Positions 48,504 to 60,175 of a DNA stretch of 64,000 nt are shown piece by piece. How positions within the stretch are numbered: position 1 is the first letter of the stretch; each line of letters begins with the position of its first letter. The notes under the pieces were generated by a model. It was not told where the DNA came from and did not search any database. It saw only the letters and a list, made by a program, of their open reading frames with translations. The stretch is from NCBI GenBank assembly GCA_015039465.1, contig MU130497.1, forward strand, positions 105,296-169,295, read 5' to 3'. Source of the stretch: Phlegmacium glaucopus. Taxonomy: Eukaryota > Basidiomycota > Agaricomycetes > Agaricales > Cortinariaceae. The position numbers and the translations under genes are program-made.

Positions 48504-49644
48504 GCCATTGGCAGGCTTGTCATGACCCGGGTCTGACGAGGTCAGACCCCGACCCGTCGTCAAGTGACTTGACTTTGATTGACGGGGTCATGATCGGTCA
48601 AGGGTCTGTGAGAATTTCCGTATTTGGGATGTCCTAAGATATCCTACTGCGTCCAACGTCGTCCAGCGTCGTCCACCTCGTCCAACACCTCACACAATTG
48701 TACAAAGTACGAATACACATAATATAAGTCATATAACATCAGTTTACATTAGTTGGAATCTCGGGGTGATTCCCATAAGCATTTTCCTCACTCGAGTTTA
48801 ATATTTCATAAGCCTCCATCTCTTTTTCCAAGTTTTCGATACCTCCTCTCCAGAAAGAGTTCACTCCTTCCGAAGGCAGGTCCATGGCAGTTGGGTAATT
48901 AAAGAGGATCTCGAGGGGGATGCAGGTTTTCTTCGCTTGAGTAGCTTGAGCTGATAGAGTTGCCGAGTTTAAAGGAGGGATAGTGATTGTAAAGGGTCCA
49001 CTCGGAGCCCGCACAGTCACAGCTGGAGGGAGCTCATCTGCGTCATAATCATCACCTATATCCTTGTCGCCATTTGCAGAAGCCGCACCCGCAATCAGAT
49101 GCTCGGATAATTGATGAAAATCCAGAAGATCGTCATGGTCACCAATGTCAAGATGATCAGCCACCGAGTCGGGTTCTTGTTCCCCTGCCTCAGAGGTGAA
49201 GTTTCGTTTACCTCGCGCATGAATCAGGCCGGCCTCGAGATGCATATGCTTGATATCCATTCCCACCATTGTTATCTTGCGAACATCAGGAAAAAGGAAA
49301 ATCATAGGTAGTTTTCTTATCATATATATTCTCCTCATAGTTCTGCCGAAGTGCTCAGTAACCCACCATAGTAGTAGTACACATCAGTAGCTCACCTATG
49401 CATGGTGGTACTCCAAGCGGTTCACTCAGTAGCCCATTATGGTAGTAGTACACATCAGTAGCCCACCTCTGCATGGTGGTACTGCAGGTAGTTCACTGAG
49501 CAGAGTCAGTTGAACGGGTAGTTTACCACACAGAGTCAGTTGAACGAGTACATCTTATTCAGGTTTCTGTTGCTTTGGTAGGCATATGTTGTTACTGATA
49601 CCACTTATATATCCAAATTGCTGGCATGGCCCACAAATTTTATA

Positions 49645-52600
49645 TTAACGGCGCGCAGGCTGGGTACGAGATACATAAAGATCAAAGAGGTATCTGAGAA
49701 GGTAGAAGTCATGGTGACGAAGGTAAGGGTTTAAAAAAAATGTTTCAGCATCATCGAGAACATTGCCAGATGACCAAGCCTCAGGTATCTGACGGCCAAA
49801 GTTAGGGGAAAGATGACAGCTACGTGCTATCAAAGTGACAGGGATAATTGTTGCACGCTGTCGGCGGTTGTGAGAAGAGAGCGAAGTTTCGAACATGAGG
49901 GTGTCTGGGTCTGGTTGAGTACGGAAAGGTTTATACCAGTGGATGTATGCGAGAGGGTGGGGATAATGATTGAATTCACTTGGTAAACTGAAAATCAATC
50001 GAACTTGAGCAACACGCAATCCTAAAGCATAAGAGGATAGGATAAGATGAATTATGAGAGGACTTGACTGAGTGCTCACCGCTTAAAGGGCCGTCCCTTT
50101 TCATATTGCTGGGGCTATCTTGAACGAGGACGGTGCTAAAGCGAGCGGGGGCAGATTCTTTGATGCCTTGGGAGGTTACTGTGCGAGGAGTTGTTTTGAT
50201 GGCTTGAACAGTATCTATGGTGGGCATCGATGAGACCTCGGGAATTGGTGGAAGAACAAATTGAACCTGTTTATAAACGTCAAATGTAGAGGAAATAGTT
50301 GGGTGGTTAGTTCCAATTGGTTGATTTGTGTCGATGAAAGTGGAAAGATGGTGTAGGAAATCGATTGCGCCAAAGTCAGCGATGATGGATGCCACAGAGA
50401 CTCCACCCAACACTGCCTTCTTTGCAACTGTGTACCTTTCAAGTTCCTTCACTGTTGGTATGTCGTCCACACCCGAATCCTCCTCCTCCTCCTCCTCCTC
50501 CTCCTCCTCCTCCTCCTCTCCTGCTGTATCTCCCTGATCACCGACCCCTTCACCTCCAAGAACCTGCGCAGTATAGCCCGGAAGAGCCCACTGAAGGTAT
50601 ACGCAAAACCTTTTGATGCCTTCTTGACGCCGGAGCCAGATTGTCATCTGCTTAATGTATTGCTTTTTATTTCCAGCCCGATACCCCATCTTTGCAAGAT
50701 CGATGTGAAGTCGCTCCGATCCCTCGGTATTGAACCCATCAGCCGTGCCATGTGAGCAAATTGCGCCGATATAATGTTTAATATTATGGAGCTTACTGAT
50801 GTTGAAATGTTTTCGGATTCCTAGGTCCTCGAAAATATGTTTGTTGTTATGAAATGTGAGCCACGCCGCGTCAAGCTGGGATAGGGATTCATCACAGTGT
50901 GTCTCAAAATGGGCATAGTAAATAAAATCCAAGACCCCTCGTACGGCTCGCACGACAGCTGGATCTGTTGCTCCAGCAAGAATACCAAGAAATACCTTCT
51001 CCATATTCTTGTGTTCTGTTCCTGTCCACTGAGTCGTCAGTGAAATTCCCTTTTTGAAATGGCGAAGGCTAGGGTGAGGGGACATTGCTCGGAACCGACG
51101 GTCGACCTCTTTTTCACCACCATCCACTGAGGTTGTGGCCCAACTAACGATATGGTCCTTGAATACCCCCTTGTGAAGCTGATGAAGGAGGTCAGGGGTT
51201 ATTGTGGAGAAGATGTCGCAGTGAGGGAGATCTTTCCAGAAAGGGTTAACCGCACGAAGGCTGTGCGCTTGGAACTCAGGTGGGTTTAAACCTCGAGCTT
51301 TTTCTCCTAGAATGCGAACCGTTGTGTCATGATCCCGTAAAACAGAAAAAAGACGAGCCCCACGTTCCTTTGGATTTACCAGACAGCGAGGACAGGCACT
51401 TTCCTTACAACAAACAACCAGACACTGTTCAGGGTAGTCTGCGATATATGCTGCCAAGATCGGGTAGATGGTGCGTATAAATCCATCAGCACAGTTCATG
51501 TCGACGCCATTCTTCCCAGCATCAACCAAAGGTTTCAAGAGGGTGCGCATGCACTCATGAAAAAGTTGATACCCTTCGATTGACCGTGACTTCTTAGAAA
51601 AGCATTCAAGCTTGCAAACCGGAATGTATCCGATGAGAACCATCGCGCGTGATGTTGGCTGGCGTCGAGTTTCCTTTCTGATGTTGCCAACGCTGAGGTA
51701 AACAGGCCATGCTTGCTTATCGCCACTAAACTGTGAGAGGCTCGTCTTGTCGGATGAGATGATAATTGGGCATACGGTTACACCATCTGGTAATTTTTCC
51801 TAGCAGACGACATGCAGTGAGTATCTATTTTCCCACTGATGATTTGTGATAATTCGTTGCTACCTGAAGGTTCCACCACCAATTCCCAGTCCACATCTCA
51901 CTGTACTCGCGGTTTGTTCCATCATCATTCTTGTAAACCTTCTGAGGTGCGTAACATTGCTTTCCTTTGAATGCTGGATTTCCCATAAGTTCTTTGATAC
52001 ATTCAACAGGATCACGGTGCCACAGCTCTACATCCTCCGTTCTGAGTTGCCCATCCTTATCGCGTTGATCTCCTTTGATCCTGAATGTCGAACACGTCCA
52101 TTGTGGTCCATCGGGGAGAGAGTCAATTCTTTGGAGAAGCGATCTTGCGTTGTGAAAGGCAGGATCGGCCCCATGTTTAATCTGATATGGAGATATGGTG
52201 AATTATTATTTTCCTCTATGTTCCAAAAAAGTGACTCACCTTGTTCAATTTTAGGAACGAGTCTATCTTTGTTTGACTCACGCCAGAAGTCATAAGCCAC
52301 CTGGCAAGTTCCCACTCATCTTCGCTTTCAAATGGTGCCCATGGCGCCTCCCCTGCCTCCCTTTGCGCCTTCAAATGTTGTTCAAACTCTGTCGGCCCTG
52401 TTTTCTGCGCAGAAAGAGGCAACCCGGCGGGTCTTGGGAAATCCTCGATAAAGCGTGATTCCCAGCCTGAGGCCTTGTCATCTTCGTCTTCCACATCCTC
52501 AACTGTCACACTTGACTGCCTTGACTCGGATTGCCTTGGTTCATCCTCCATTGGCCCTGGAGTACCGATTGGGGGGTCAATTTCAATGTATGGCGGGAGG

Positions 52601-52824
52601 TCAGAGTCAGAGTTAGAGTCTGAGCCTGAAGGAAGGCCTTCTAACGGTATGTCAAGTCTTGTTGCATCTATTCCCTCTCCGCGCTGATTGTCAGAGTCAG
52701 AGTCATCAACAATAGATGCTTCATGACGTGTGCGACACCTCAAGGATTGAACGAGATGTGATCGTAAACCCTGTTCAGTGGCCAATCGAGCTGGGCAATA
52801 CATGCATTTGTGAGTTGCGTTCAT
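49645..52824 (-). CDS. Plavaka transposase (999 aa), apparently complete
   Basis: Four exons: 52,824-52,240, 52,181-51,864, 51,799-50,080 and 50,021-49,645. They sum to exactly 1,000 codons with no internal stop. The N-terminus has a C2H2-like finger, CMYCPARLATEQGLRSHL, and an acidic linker. The conserved core runs HNARSLLQRIDSLPDG, WTCSTFRIKG, ELWHRDPVECIKELMGNPAF, YSEMWTGNWWWNLQ, IIISSDKTSLSQFSGDKQAW, VYLSVGNIRKETRR, YIPVCKLECFSKKSRSIEGY, and later LLHQLHKGVFKDHIVSW. These are the hallmarks of agaricomycete Plavaka transposases. A glutamate run (GAG/GAA repeat, 50,478-50,520) lies in a linker. The C-terminal part (EFNHYPHPLAYIHWYKPF) is also typical. The nuclear enzyme is expected to recognise the CATCAGG ends. 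Confidence 0.92.
50478..50520. repeat. CTC triplet run (poly-Glu in the Plavaka transposase)
   Basis: About 13 consecutive CTC triplets on the plus strand encode a glutamate run on the minus strand within a disordered linker, directly before DSGVDDIPTVKELERY. Length is likely to vary between copies. Confidence 0.9.
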
Positions 52825-52989
52825 TGCGACTGGAGGCTAAAAGCTAATAGCTCCAACTGGAATTTTTCACATTCATTCAACTGATCCAATCTATTGATGC
52901 CCTTTTTTAATGCTCCGGTGGAGTCCGCAGGTTTGTCACATTATTTTTCTATTCTTCTTTCTCACCTCATCGATTAATTTCTCCCAGTC
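52825..52989. promoter_or_regulatory. Bidirectional promoter of the Plavaka element
   Basis: Only 165 bp separate the start codons of the transposase (minus) and the DUF6532 gene (plus). The interval is T/A-rich with pyrimidine tracts (52,896-52,905 and 52,930-52,965) typical of fungal transcription starts. Shared regulation is inferred from the geometry. Confidence 0.6.
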
Positions 52990-54917
52990 ATGCCCATACG
53001 CAAGGCACCCTCACCCAAGCCTAGCTCAGATGAAAGTGACCACAGGAATACTCCTCCCAAGAAGAAGACAAAAACTTCAAAGGGTAGTGGTTCAAGTTCC
53101 CAACCTCAGGCTGCCCCGCTGGCACGCGAGACCCGACCACGAACTGCGTCTGTAAAGCAGGCGGCCCTTGGTAACTATTGTTCTTTTTGGGTTCTCGTCA
53201 CTCATTAGATATCTTAGATGACCAGAACGCAGCCGCAAAGTCTATGAAAGTTAAACACCTCCAGAAAAAGCTTGCGAACGCAAAAAAGGATGCCTTGAAA
53301 GCACAAAACGGTACTGTGCCACTTTTTTGCCATAATACCAAACTAATTACAAGTACCAACAGCACCTAGTGACCCTAGTGAAAGCTCATGTGAGAGCGAA
53401 GAGCGTGACCCTGAGGATGATATTGGTTTCCATACCTCGGTACGTGTCTCCCATTATTTAATGTTCTCCTCCAATTTCATTACTATTATAGATAACGAAG
53501 CTGCCATATCTTGCCCCTACAGAGAAAAAGAAGGTTGAAAAACCCAAGTTGCGTCGAACAAACCTCACAGCAGAGCAAGCAGCCCTCGCAAATCCCCCAA
53601 AAGTCAGCAACAGAGCATTCTTGACCCTCAATCGCCAGTCATCTCCACCAGAACATACAACTCAGTACGATGATCACCCTGCCAGTGCCATGACATCTCC
53701 ATCTCGCCACACCTCACCATCCAGTGCAACATATCAAGGTGACCGTGCTACTTCTCCTTCGACCCTTGGTGAAATTTCCTCTAGTCATCATGGTCCGTCT
53801 TTGGCTCAAGCAAAGAAGCCTGCGAAGTCCATTGCAAAGTTCCAAGATGGGGCTGTGATTGGTAAACGTGCAAAGGCAGCTGATTATGAAGATGTAGTCA
53901 GCGCACTTCTCATTCGAGCAATGTTCGATTACGAAGGTCTCGTTTCAACGCATGACGCCTTCCCTGATATTTCCCTTTGCCGCCAATGGACATTACGGTG
54001 CTGGAAACAAGCGTTGAAGGATGCTGATGAATGGATTGAGATATCGGATAGGATGATAACATTGGTTCGTCACACTTATTGCGTCCATCATAGTTTCTTC
54101 AGAATCAAGCCAACCTGATGTTGTAGGTCAAGAAGCGTGGATCACGAATCCGCGGTCATATTGTCTCTTGCGTTCGGCCTCAAATCATTGCCACCTATGG
54201 CTTTATCCGCAAGGCAACCCCCCAAGCCATGGCCCGAAATCGAGTACTTTACAAAAAATTAATCTTAAAGGGTGCATTTCATTACAAGGTGAAGTCTTTA
54301 TGATTCAGCCGCTGCCGTTCTTGTTCATTAAACTCATGTTCTGAAGGATCCTGATACAATGAGTGGCTTTGCTCAAAACAAAATCATCTCCGAGATCCTA
54401 TATCTTGCATGGTTTGAGGACAAGCGTTCTCAAGGGCCCGTTCTCAGCGAATACTTCAACCCTATCACTCTCGAAACACTTTCACTCATCTTTACAATGG
54501 TGCGTATTCATATTGACAATCATAAATTGCCCTTTTAAGTTTCTCATACCCCAACAGATTGATTTCTGTCTCCGGGAGTGGTCAACAGGGGCGTTTCTGC
54601 AGGCCACATTCTTTGAGAAGAATGTCATCCATGCACACAAGATATACCGAGTCGAAGTCAAAACTTGAAGTAGCATTAATTTCGCAGTCACATTGAATAT
54701 TCGAAAGAAACTTTTCTCCCGAGCCCTGTAAGTCCATCTTTATTTCTCACTGAGCTCGTAGCTGTAATAACCATTGTTCTTTAGTCGCAATGCTGGTGTG
54801 GTTGATGAGGATGCTACCATTATTTCCGGGCTTGTTGGTGAGGCTAAAGACCGTGTTCAAACAGAACTTGATGGCCGAACTGATGATACTGACAGTGAGC
54901 TGTCTGACGGCCTGTAG
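52990..54917 (+). CDS. DUF6532-type protein encoded within the Plavaka element
   Basis: Start MPIRKAPSPKPSSDES at 52,990. Exons: 52,990-53,170, 53,218-53,310 (acceptor at 53,208 also fits the frame), 53,363-53,439, 53,492-54,064, 54,127-54,288, 54,347-54,499, from 54,558, and a last exon ending with TAG at 54,915-54,917. The junction near 54,650-54,715 is unresolved. The N-terminal half is basic and Ser/Pro-rich with a short coiled coil (KSMKVKHLQKKLANAKKDAL). The C-terminal half matches what I recall of DUF6532: VVSALLIRAMFDYEGLVSTH, RQWTLRCWKQALKDADEW, VKKRGSRIRGHI, then ILYLAWFEDKRSQG and FCLREWSTGAFLQATFF. No catalytic motif is evident. DUF6532 proteins are widespread in agaricomycetes; placement between transposon ends, divergent from the transposase, suggests an accessory role in transposition or in silencing avoidance (inference). 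Confidence 0.8.
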
Positions 54918-55334
54918 GTAGCGTTGAGTAGTGATTTAATAGTAGTTTATTTTGTTGAATGCATGCGTTTGTCCTTTCTTGACTTGCTGCGTGAATGCCT
55001 GTTTTGCTCTTGGGTTTTGTTCCTCATTACAAGCGGAAATTATAAATATGTCCAATGGCCTGCACACCAAAATATATCAGTCGTTAGTAGGCTGAGTAGC
55101 TTCTATAGTTAGCCTGCACACTGAATATATCATCGGATAGTAGGCTGAGTAGCTTCCATAGTTATAAAATACTGAACACTACCTATGAGTATCAGCAGAG
55201 AGCAAGATGCTACCAGTGTCTACTAATATTAAGTGATAAATACTGGGGCTACCCATGGGGGGGACTAGACAACCAGGGTATTGTATCTACTGTGGGTATG
55301 ATGAGCTACGTATCCAAGTGGTTTTTCCCTGATG
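54918..55334. other. Right subterminal region of the Plavaka element
   Basis: Contains near-duplicate phrases, GCCTGCACAC and AGTAGGCTGAGTAGCTTC, at 55,060-55,115 and 55,110-55,165. The left subterminal region (49,340-49,560) has its own repeats of AGTAGTACACATCAGTAGC. Such subterminal repeats are commonly transposase-binding sites. Confidence 0.6.
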
Positions 55335-57850
55335 AACTCGCTCAACCCCTAGCTTGCTACGGATACCTGTGTGAACGAGTCCCATGTGGCTGAATGCACG
55401 TTCGCATCCAGCTGAATTGGCAACGACACTAAGAATATGTATTGCTAATTTTGTGAGGCGGTTGCGGCCGGTTTCTTCACAAGTATCAATTCCTTCCCAT
55501 ATTTCAACAGGATTCACCTCCTGACCCTGTTTGATGGAGTGAAATTTACTATGGTCATAACTCGACTTGGAAGTTTGAAATATATCACAACTTACTTTCT
55601 TTTGGGCCGTGTCAGTCCAGTCCACCAGAGCCATGCATTCGGGAGAAAATTCTTCACGCTTATTAAAGTAGTCCATAAATGCGGCTTGAAAATCTGCATC
55701 CACATCCACTCTGAACACACGAGAGTGCAGATGCTTGAGCATATTACATAACCCAATCGGTGTTAAGGCAATGTGTCGTCGGGCTAGAAAGTCCCCACGG
55801 AGGAAGGGATTGAGGACAACAGCAGCAATAAAAGGATCTTGATCGGCAGCTGCCCAGCGCTTCTCGAGGCTAGTGAGAACTTGATTACGCACATTGAAGT
55901 CTTCTGCGAGACTGAGATTAGAATAGATGCGGTAGAGGTTTGCAAGTGTTGTGAGGACATGATAAAGCCGTGTATTAGATGCCTGAGTAATATTGGCGGC
56001 AATTGCAAGCGGCTCGAGATGGCTACAAGTCCTTTAAAAAAAATAAGCATCGATGAGTCTACATTGACTATATACATAGTAAATTTGGTAATGCTTACTT
56101 CTTTATGTGGTACCAGAACTGCGAATCATCGATTATCTCCTGCACCGCTATAGCCTTTGCTTTGTCTTCGCTTTTAGAGCCAACACTTGCAATCATGGTG
56201 TCGCTGTATTTAAGCCAGGCAGCTCTCAGACTTTTTTCAACAGTGAGAAGTCGTCGAAGTGAAAGATAGTGTGCGGTCCATCGAGTGAGCACAGGGAGAA
56301 TCAAGGCCAAGAACTTTTGGTGCGTGCATAATTGTTCCTGACGAAATAATCCCAATGCACGACTGTGATTATTCATCCACTTGATCACTATCAAAGCCTT
56401 TGGGACGCAATCTTGGAAGGGAAGCTTGAGAGATAGGTAGTCGCCGACAATAAGATTAATTTGATGTGCCCAGCAAAGAATGATGATAAGCCATGGCATT
56501 AGCACGAGAAGTAACCGCCGCATTTTGCGTGCATCACCACCATCATCGGAACATGCAGCAATAACTGAGAGACCGTATGTTTCTTCACTCCATTTGATGT
56601 CCTCTACAACAAGCTGCAGAAGGGTCTCACCAGTCTTCGGTTGTGTTGAAACATCGTGAGTTCGCATCAGATATGGCTATATCAGTAAATGTAATTTTAT
56701 CAGTAGTTCAATAATATGGAATTCATGTATTTATGGCTTACCTCAAAGTCTACGCTAACCATTGTTGCAATGATTGCCTGCTTAGCTTTGTTCTTCCATC
56801 CATCTGTCTGAAAAGTAGCCTTCCACCCTTTTAGCTTCAGCTTCAACTTATCCTCAACTTTTCCTGCCTCCCGATTGAGTATAGGCCCTGATAAGGTTCG
56901 ACGATCAGGTACAATCGCACCCGGAATCCACTTCTCAACAAACAATCGCATCTGTGGATTGTGTGCAGTGTTCCATGACGAGCGAGTTGCAATGAGGAGT
57001 TTACATAAATCTTCACCAAATTCTTGCTGTAGCGGTGGGTTCCATGCCCTTCCAACCGGACTTGGTGAGTTATCAGGGCTTGTGAAGCTTGACACTCTAG
57101 GACGCTTTGGTGGTCGTTCTAAATTTACAAGCGGCACAGATAACAGAAGTGGGCTTGGGCTTGGTGATCCAGACATCGTTGCTGTAGGATGACCTGATCC
57201 CATCATGGTAGTGGGGAGAGGCATACTTGCTGAACGTCCAAGCATGGGAGGATTTTCACGGCAATTTTTCTTCCCATTAATTTCTTCTATAGCACGATTT
57301 CTGACGTCTGGGGCAACGAAGATGCATTTTGATAAGTGTGGCACCATTGACTGGCCCGGTTTTCCTGCAATTGGGGCAGAGTCTGTGCGTGCTACATAAT
57401 TTTTATAACAGTTCCGAAGGTAAAAAAGTCTGGTACTATAGCCACCTTGTGCTTCCCAATCTGCATCTGTACGGCCACTGCTAATTCCACTGACTGTCTC
57501 AACGTGGTTGGCACGAGCCTCGATCAAGCATTATCTTAAGGATTATCTGCAAATTATCTGTCCATCACTGGCATCACAGAATTTCCAAAAAAGGTCTGAC
57601 CCCCATCATGACCCTTGACTACGTCAAGTCAGTTGACGTGACCCACCCTGACCTGACCCCTCTGACCCCGAGTCAGGCTGACTTGTACAACGCTGGCCAT
57701 TGGGAATGCGAAAAATAGTCGAATAACGTAATCTGGGATTTCGGTTCTCGTGTTCACGTTTACTAAACTCAGGTAAACTCTAGTCTCCCGTAGGCAGACT
57801 TCGTAAACTACCGATAATTAGTTGATGATGAGTCGATCTCCTTCATATGG

Positions 57851-58626
57851 AGTCTGCTCTTAGTCGCGCCCATCAAACCGTACTATGTGCATTTATTCCC
57901 ACACAACTATCACGTGACCTCGTTAAACGAGGACGCGTGCCGTCACGTCGTTTGATTATTGAGAATTCGATGGCGTTTTGGTCTCCATCGCACAACGAAA
58001 CACCTTAATATGCATATAAAACACCTTGAATACTATAAACTCCTCTTCTGGGTATAGCATTAACATTCTCTACTACCTGGAAATAAATATATACCCCAAC
58101 ACTACTCTGTGGCACAGCAGCTGCTCATACCCCATCCAATTTCACCATACTCGTCTCATTGACACCAGCAAGCTCCAAATGCAATTACGTGCCCCCACCA
58201 AAAAAAAAGGACCAAAAAACGGCCAAACGACGAAAACCCAGATACTCCGGCCCCTAAAAGACCTCGGAAAATTGCTGGCTCCTCCATTGGTAGTGCACCG
58301 CGACTATTATCGACGATAACGGCATCTTAAATCGATATAAATCTTGCCAATCACCCAAATACATCTCTGGGGAGTCAGTGGGGAGCAATTCTGTAGCTTT
58401 TACTGATGCTGAAAATTATAAATTAACCCATTTCTTCGATTTCTTGCACGATGAGTTGGAATGGACTTACGGCCAGGTTCTGTACCAATTCTGTACTACA
58501 CAACGATGGATAACGCGTCTATGATAAGAGAACAGAGCATTAATTAGAAGACGCGTTGAACGTGGGAAGCAACACGTGATCAGTTTGGTTTTAGTACGGT
58601 TTGGTGGGCGCGACTACATGCAGACT
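57851..58626. mobile_element. Short element bounded by a 34-bp inverted repeat
   Basis: The left arm 57,851-57,884 (containing TAGTCGCGCCCATCAAACCG) and right arm 58,593-58,626 (containing CGGTTTGGTGGGCGCGACTA) are reverse complements with a few mismatches. CACGTGA lies just inside both arms. The interior (about 700 bp) has a 97-codon frame (58,026-58,319) with no recognised domain. Probably a MITE or a decayed DNA transposon; outer limits and target duplication uncertain. Confidence 0.6.
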
Positions 58627-58761
58627 AGGTAAACTCTGAACTTCTTGTTTGAGAAATATGTAGCATTTGGAAAACAACTACGAAGCTGCACCGATTCAAA
58701 AAGATAGTAAGACTCCTGAATCAAAAGGATCATGTCGGATGACTCCAGCGACATATCTTAT

Positions 58762-59643
58762 CTATATGTTTACCCGCTTCCTGACCAAGTGTTCTTTTCC
58801 AGCATGGGATGGAGAGGAAACTTCAGGTACTTTGTCTAAAACCTTGACGAAATTCAATCCAAGAGGTTCGTTGTAATGATCGGGGCGTACGAAATATGGG
58901 GGTCCAAAATCGACCTCGGCTACGATGGGATAGATAAATGTTACGAGGTATCCACCTGGTTTAATAAGCTTGGCCATTTGCATTCCCCAATCCTTACGAC
59001 TGCTTGGAGGAATAGCCACAAAGAAGCTAAACACAAAGAGGGTGAGATATTTAACGACGACTGAAGTACCGACGTGTGGTCATAAATGAGGTCGAAACGC
59101 ATATCTTCTGGTACGTCGAATTTGAAGAAGTCTGCGACCTGTACCATAGCATTTAATGCTGGTATCTCCAATTTCGCTTTCTCGATCAAACTGTAGATGT
59201 CTTTATAGTTCGCGCGGCGGAAGATAGATAATAATGTACCTGTTTGCACGTTTCTCTGAGACATCGAGACCCAGTGTATCAAGGCCTAGTGTCACTGATA
59301 TGTATATAACATCATATCCCTGCCAAAATATAATTTCAATATCATCCATAGTCGACTTATAACTCAAACGGATCTTACTGAACCGCAACCTGGGACTAAT
59401 GCCTTTCCTTGGGAAAGAAGATGCATGATATTAGATTCAACGGCCTCCTTAAAAGATTGTTGAACCTCGCCAGCATCCCATGGGGTAACCCCTTTAACCC
59501 TGAATGCAATCAAATTAATTGACAAACCACGGTGATGATTCCAATGGTAAAATAATCCACCATGCCACATCCCATGTAGTAATGTCCGTTGCATTCACAA
59601 TCTCATGGACTTTGAGTTTCGGTGAGATATCTTGATCCGCCAT
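58762..59643 (-). CDS. TPMT-type thiol methyltransferase (SAM-dependent)
   Basis: The 3' exons are clear: to 59,379 (ending ALVPGCGS), 59,319-59,240 (GYDVIYISVTLGLDTLGLDVSE), 59,190-59,074 (VQVADFFKFDVPEDMRFDLIYD) and 59,026-58,762 (FFVAIPPSSRKDWGMQMAKL, LIKPGGYLVTFIYPI, PYFVRPDHY). GT-AG junctions keep the frame. VPGCGxGYD is the SAM-binding loop, and the layout matches thiopurine/halide methyltransferase-like proteins of basidiomycetes. The probable start is MADQDISPKLKVHEI at 59,643. That frame and the GVTPWDAGEVQQSF frame (about 59,500-59,460) are not obviously joined: either a short unresolved intron or a frameshift lies at 59,500-59,560, so the gene may be broken at its 5' end. Confidence 0.7.
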
Positions 59644-60175
59644 TGGATTTCAGTACAAATAAAATAGTACTGAAATACAGTGATGAGTTTTATTCGGGGT
59701 GCAAATCAATGAATGCGTCACGCTGGTCACAAACATATACAAACAATTTCTTAAAAAGGGCTTAGGAATACACTGATACAGAAAATACAAAATGCCCTTT
59801 GTCGAAATTTGGGATGTTGGTTTATAGAATATGACAGAGGGAGATTAGTTGAGAAGCTAGTCAATGTCTCTGGGTAGGCGGATACCTAGTATATTGGTAT
59901 AAACTGATGAGGATTCACCTCAGTCGGTTTAGTATTTATATACATACAAATGTGGCTATGTATCTATGAGTGATTTCTGCTATTTGATAGGTATTCAGTA
60001 CTAATGATGATGTGATTATGATGCGATATGACATGATTAGAACAAAATATTTCAACACCCTTGCTGTGTTATAGGGGTCTGATAAATCAGAATGGCATCT
60101 TCCACAATTTGTCAAACAACATGCAAGTCCATCAGAAAAAAATAACCTTGGCCTGGCTGGCTCTGGCTGCCCTGG
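59644..60175. other. Intergenic; contains the right-hand orientation switch
   Basis: No gene. Somewhere here the text changes from normal to mirrored orientation. CTGGCTGGCTCTGGCTGCCCTGG-like simple sequence at 60,150-60,175 abuts the first recognisable mirrored NLR base (60,176). Confidence 0.6.

Larger units (their letters stand above)
49284..55334. mobile_element. Plavaka-type DNA transposon, 6,051 bp, with DUF6532 passenger
   Basis: The terminal inverted repeats are CATCAGGAAAAAGG (left) and the reverse complement of GGTTTTTCCCTGATG (right), with AA on each side. It sits inside the hAT transposase coding sequence. It carries two divergently transcribed genes, the Plavaka transposase (minus) and a DUF6532 protein (plus), with start codons 166 bp apart (52,824 and 52,990). 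Both look intact, so this is a young, possibly active insertion. Confidence 0.88.
48739..57527 (-). pseudogene. hAT transposase, intact except for the nested insertion
   Basis: Exons: from about 57,527 to 56,742, 56,676-56,099, 56,031-55,335, then, beyond the inserted element, 49,283-48,739. With the insert and one AA duplicate left out the frame is continuous. The N-terminal part has GRTDADWEAQGG and a Ser/Pro linker. The RNase-H-like core includes ACSDDGGDARKMRRLL and CWAHQINLIVGDYL, then WTAHYLSLRRLL. The dimerisation region shows LAIHILSVVANSAGCERAFS and GIRSKLGVERV. The tail beyond the insertion has TMVGMDIKHMHLEAGLIHARG and ends FFN-type CIPLEILFNYPTAMD and SFWRGGIENLEKEMEAYEIL. The true start codon is unclear: the frame opens after a stop with no ATG nearby, so a further 5' exon is possible. 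hAT transposases cut and paste DNA with 8 bp duplications. Confidence 0.85.
48512..57695 (-). mobile_element. hAT transposon, 9,184 bp including a nested Plavaka element
   Basis: The ends are CAGGCTTGTCATGACC and, inverted, CAGCGTTGTACAAGTC, flanked by identical 8 bp duplications GCCATTGG (48,504-48,511 and 57,696-57,703). Subterminal GGTCTGAC/GTCAAG words recur at both ends. The element carries one transposase gene on the minus strand, interrupted by a 6,051 bp Plavaka-type transposon; without that insert it would be about 3.1 kb, a normal size for an autonomous hAT. Confidence 0.92.
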
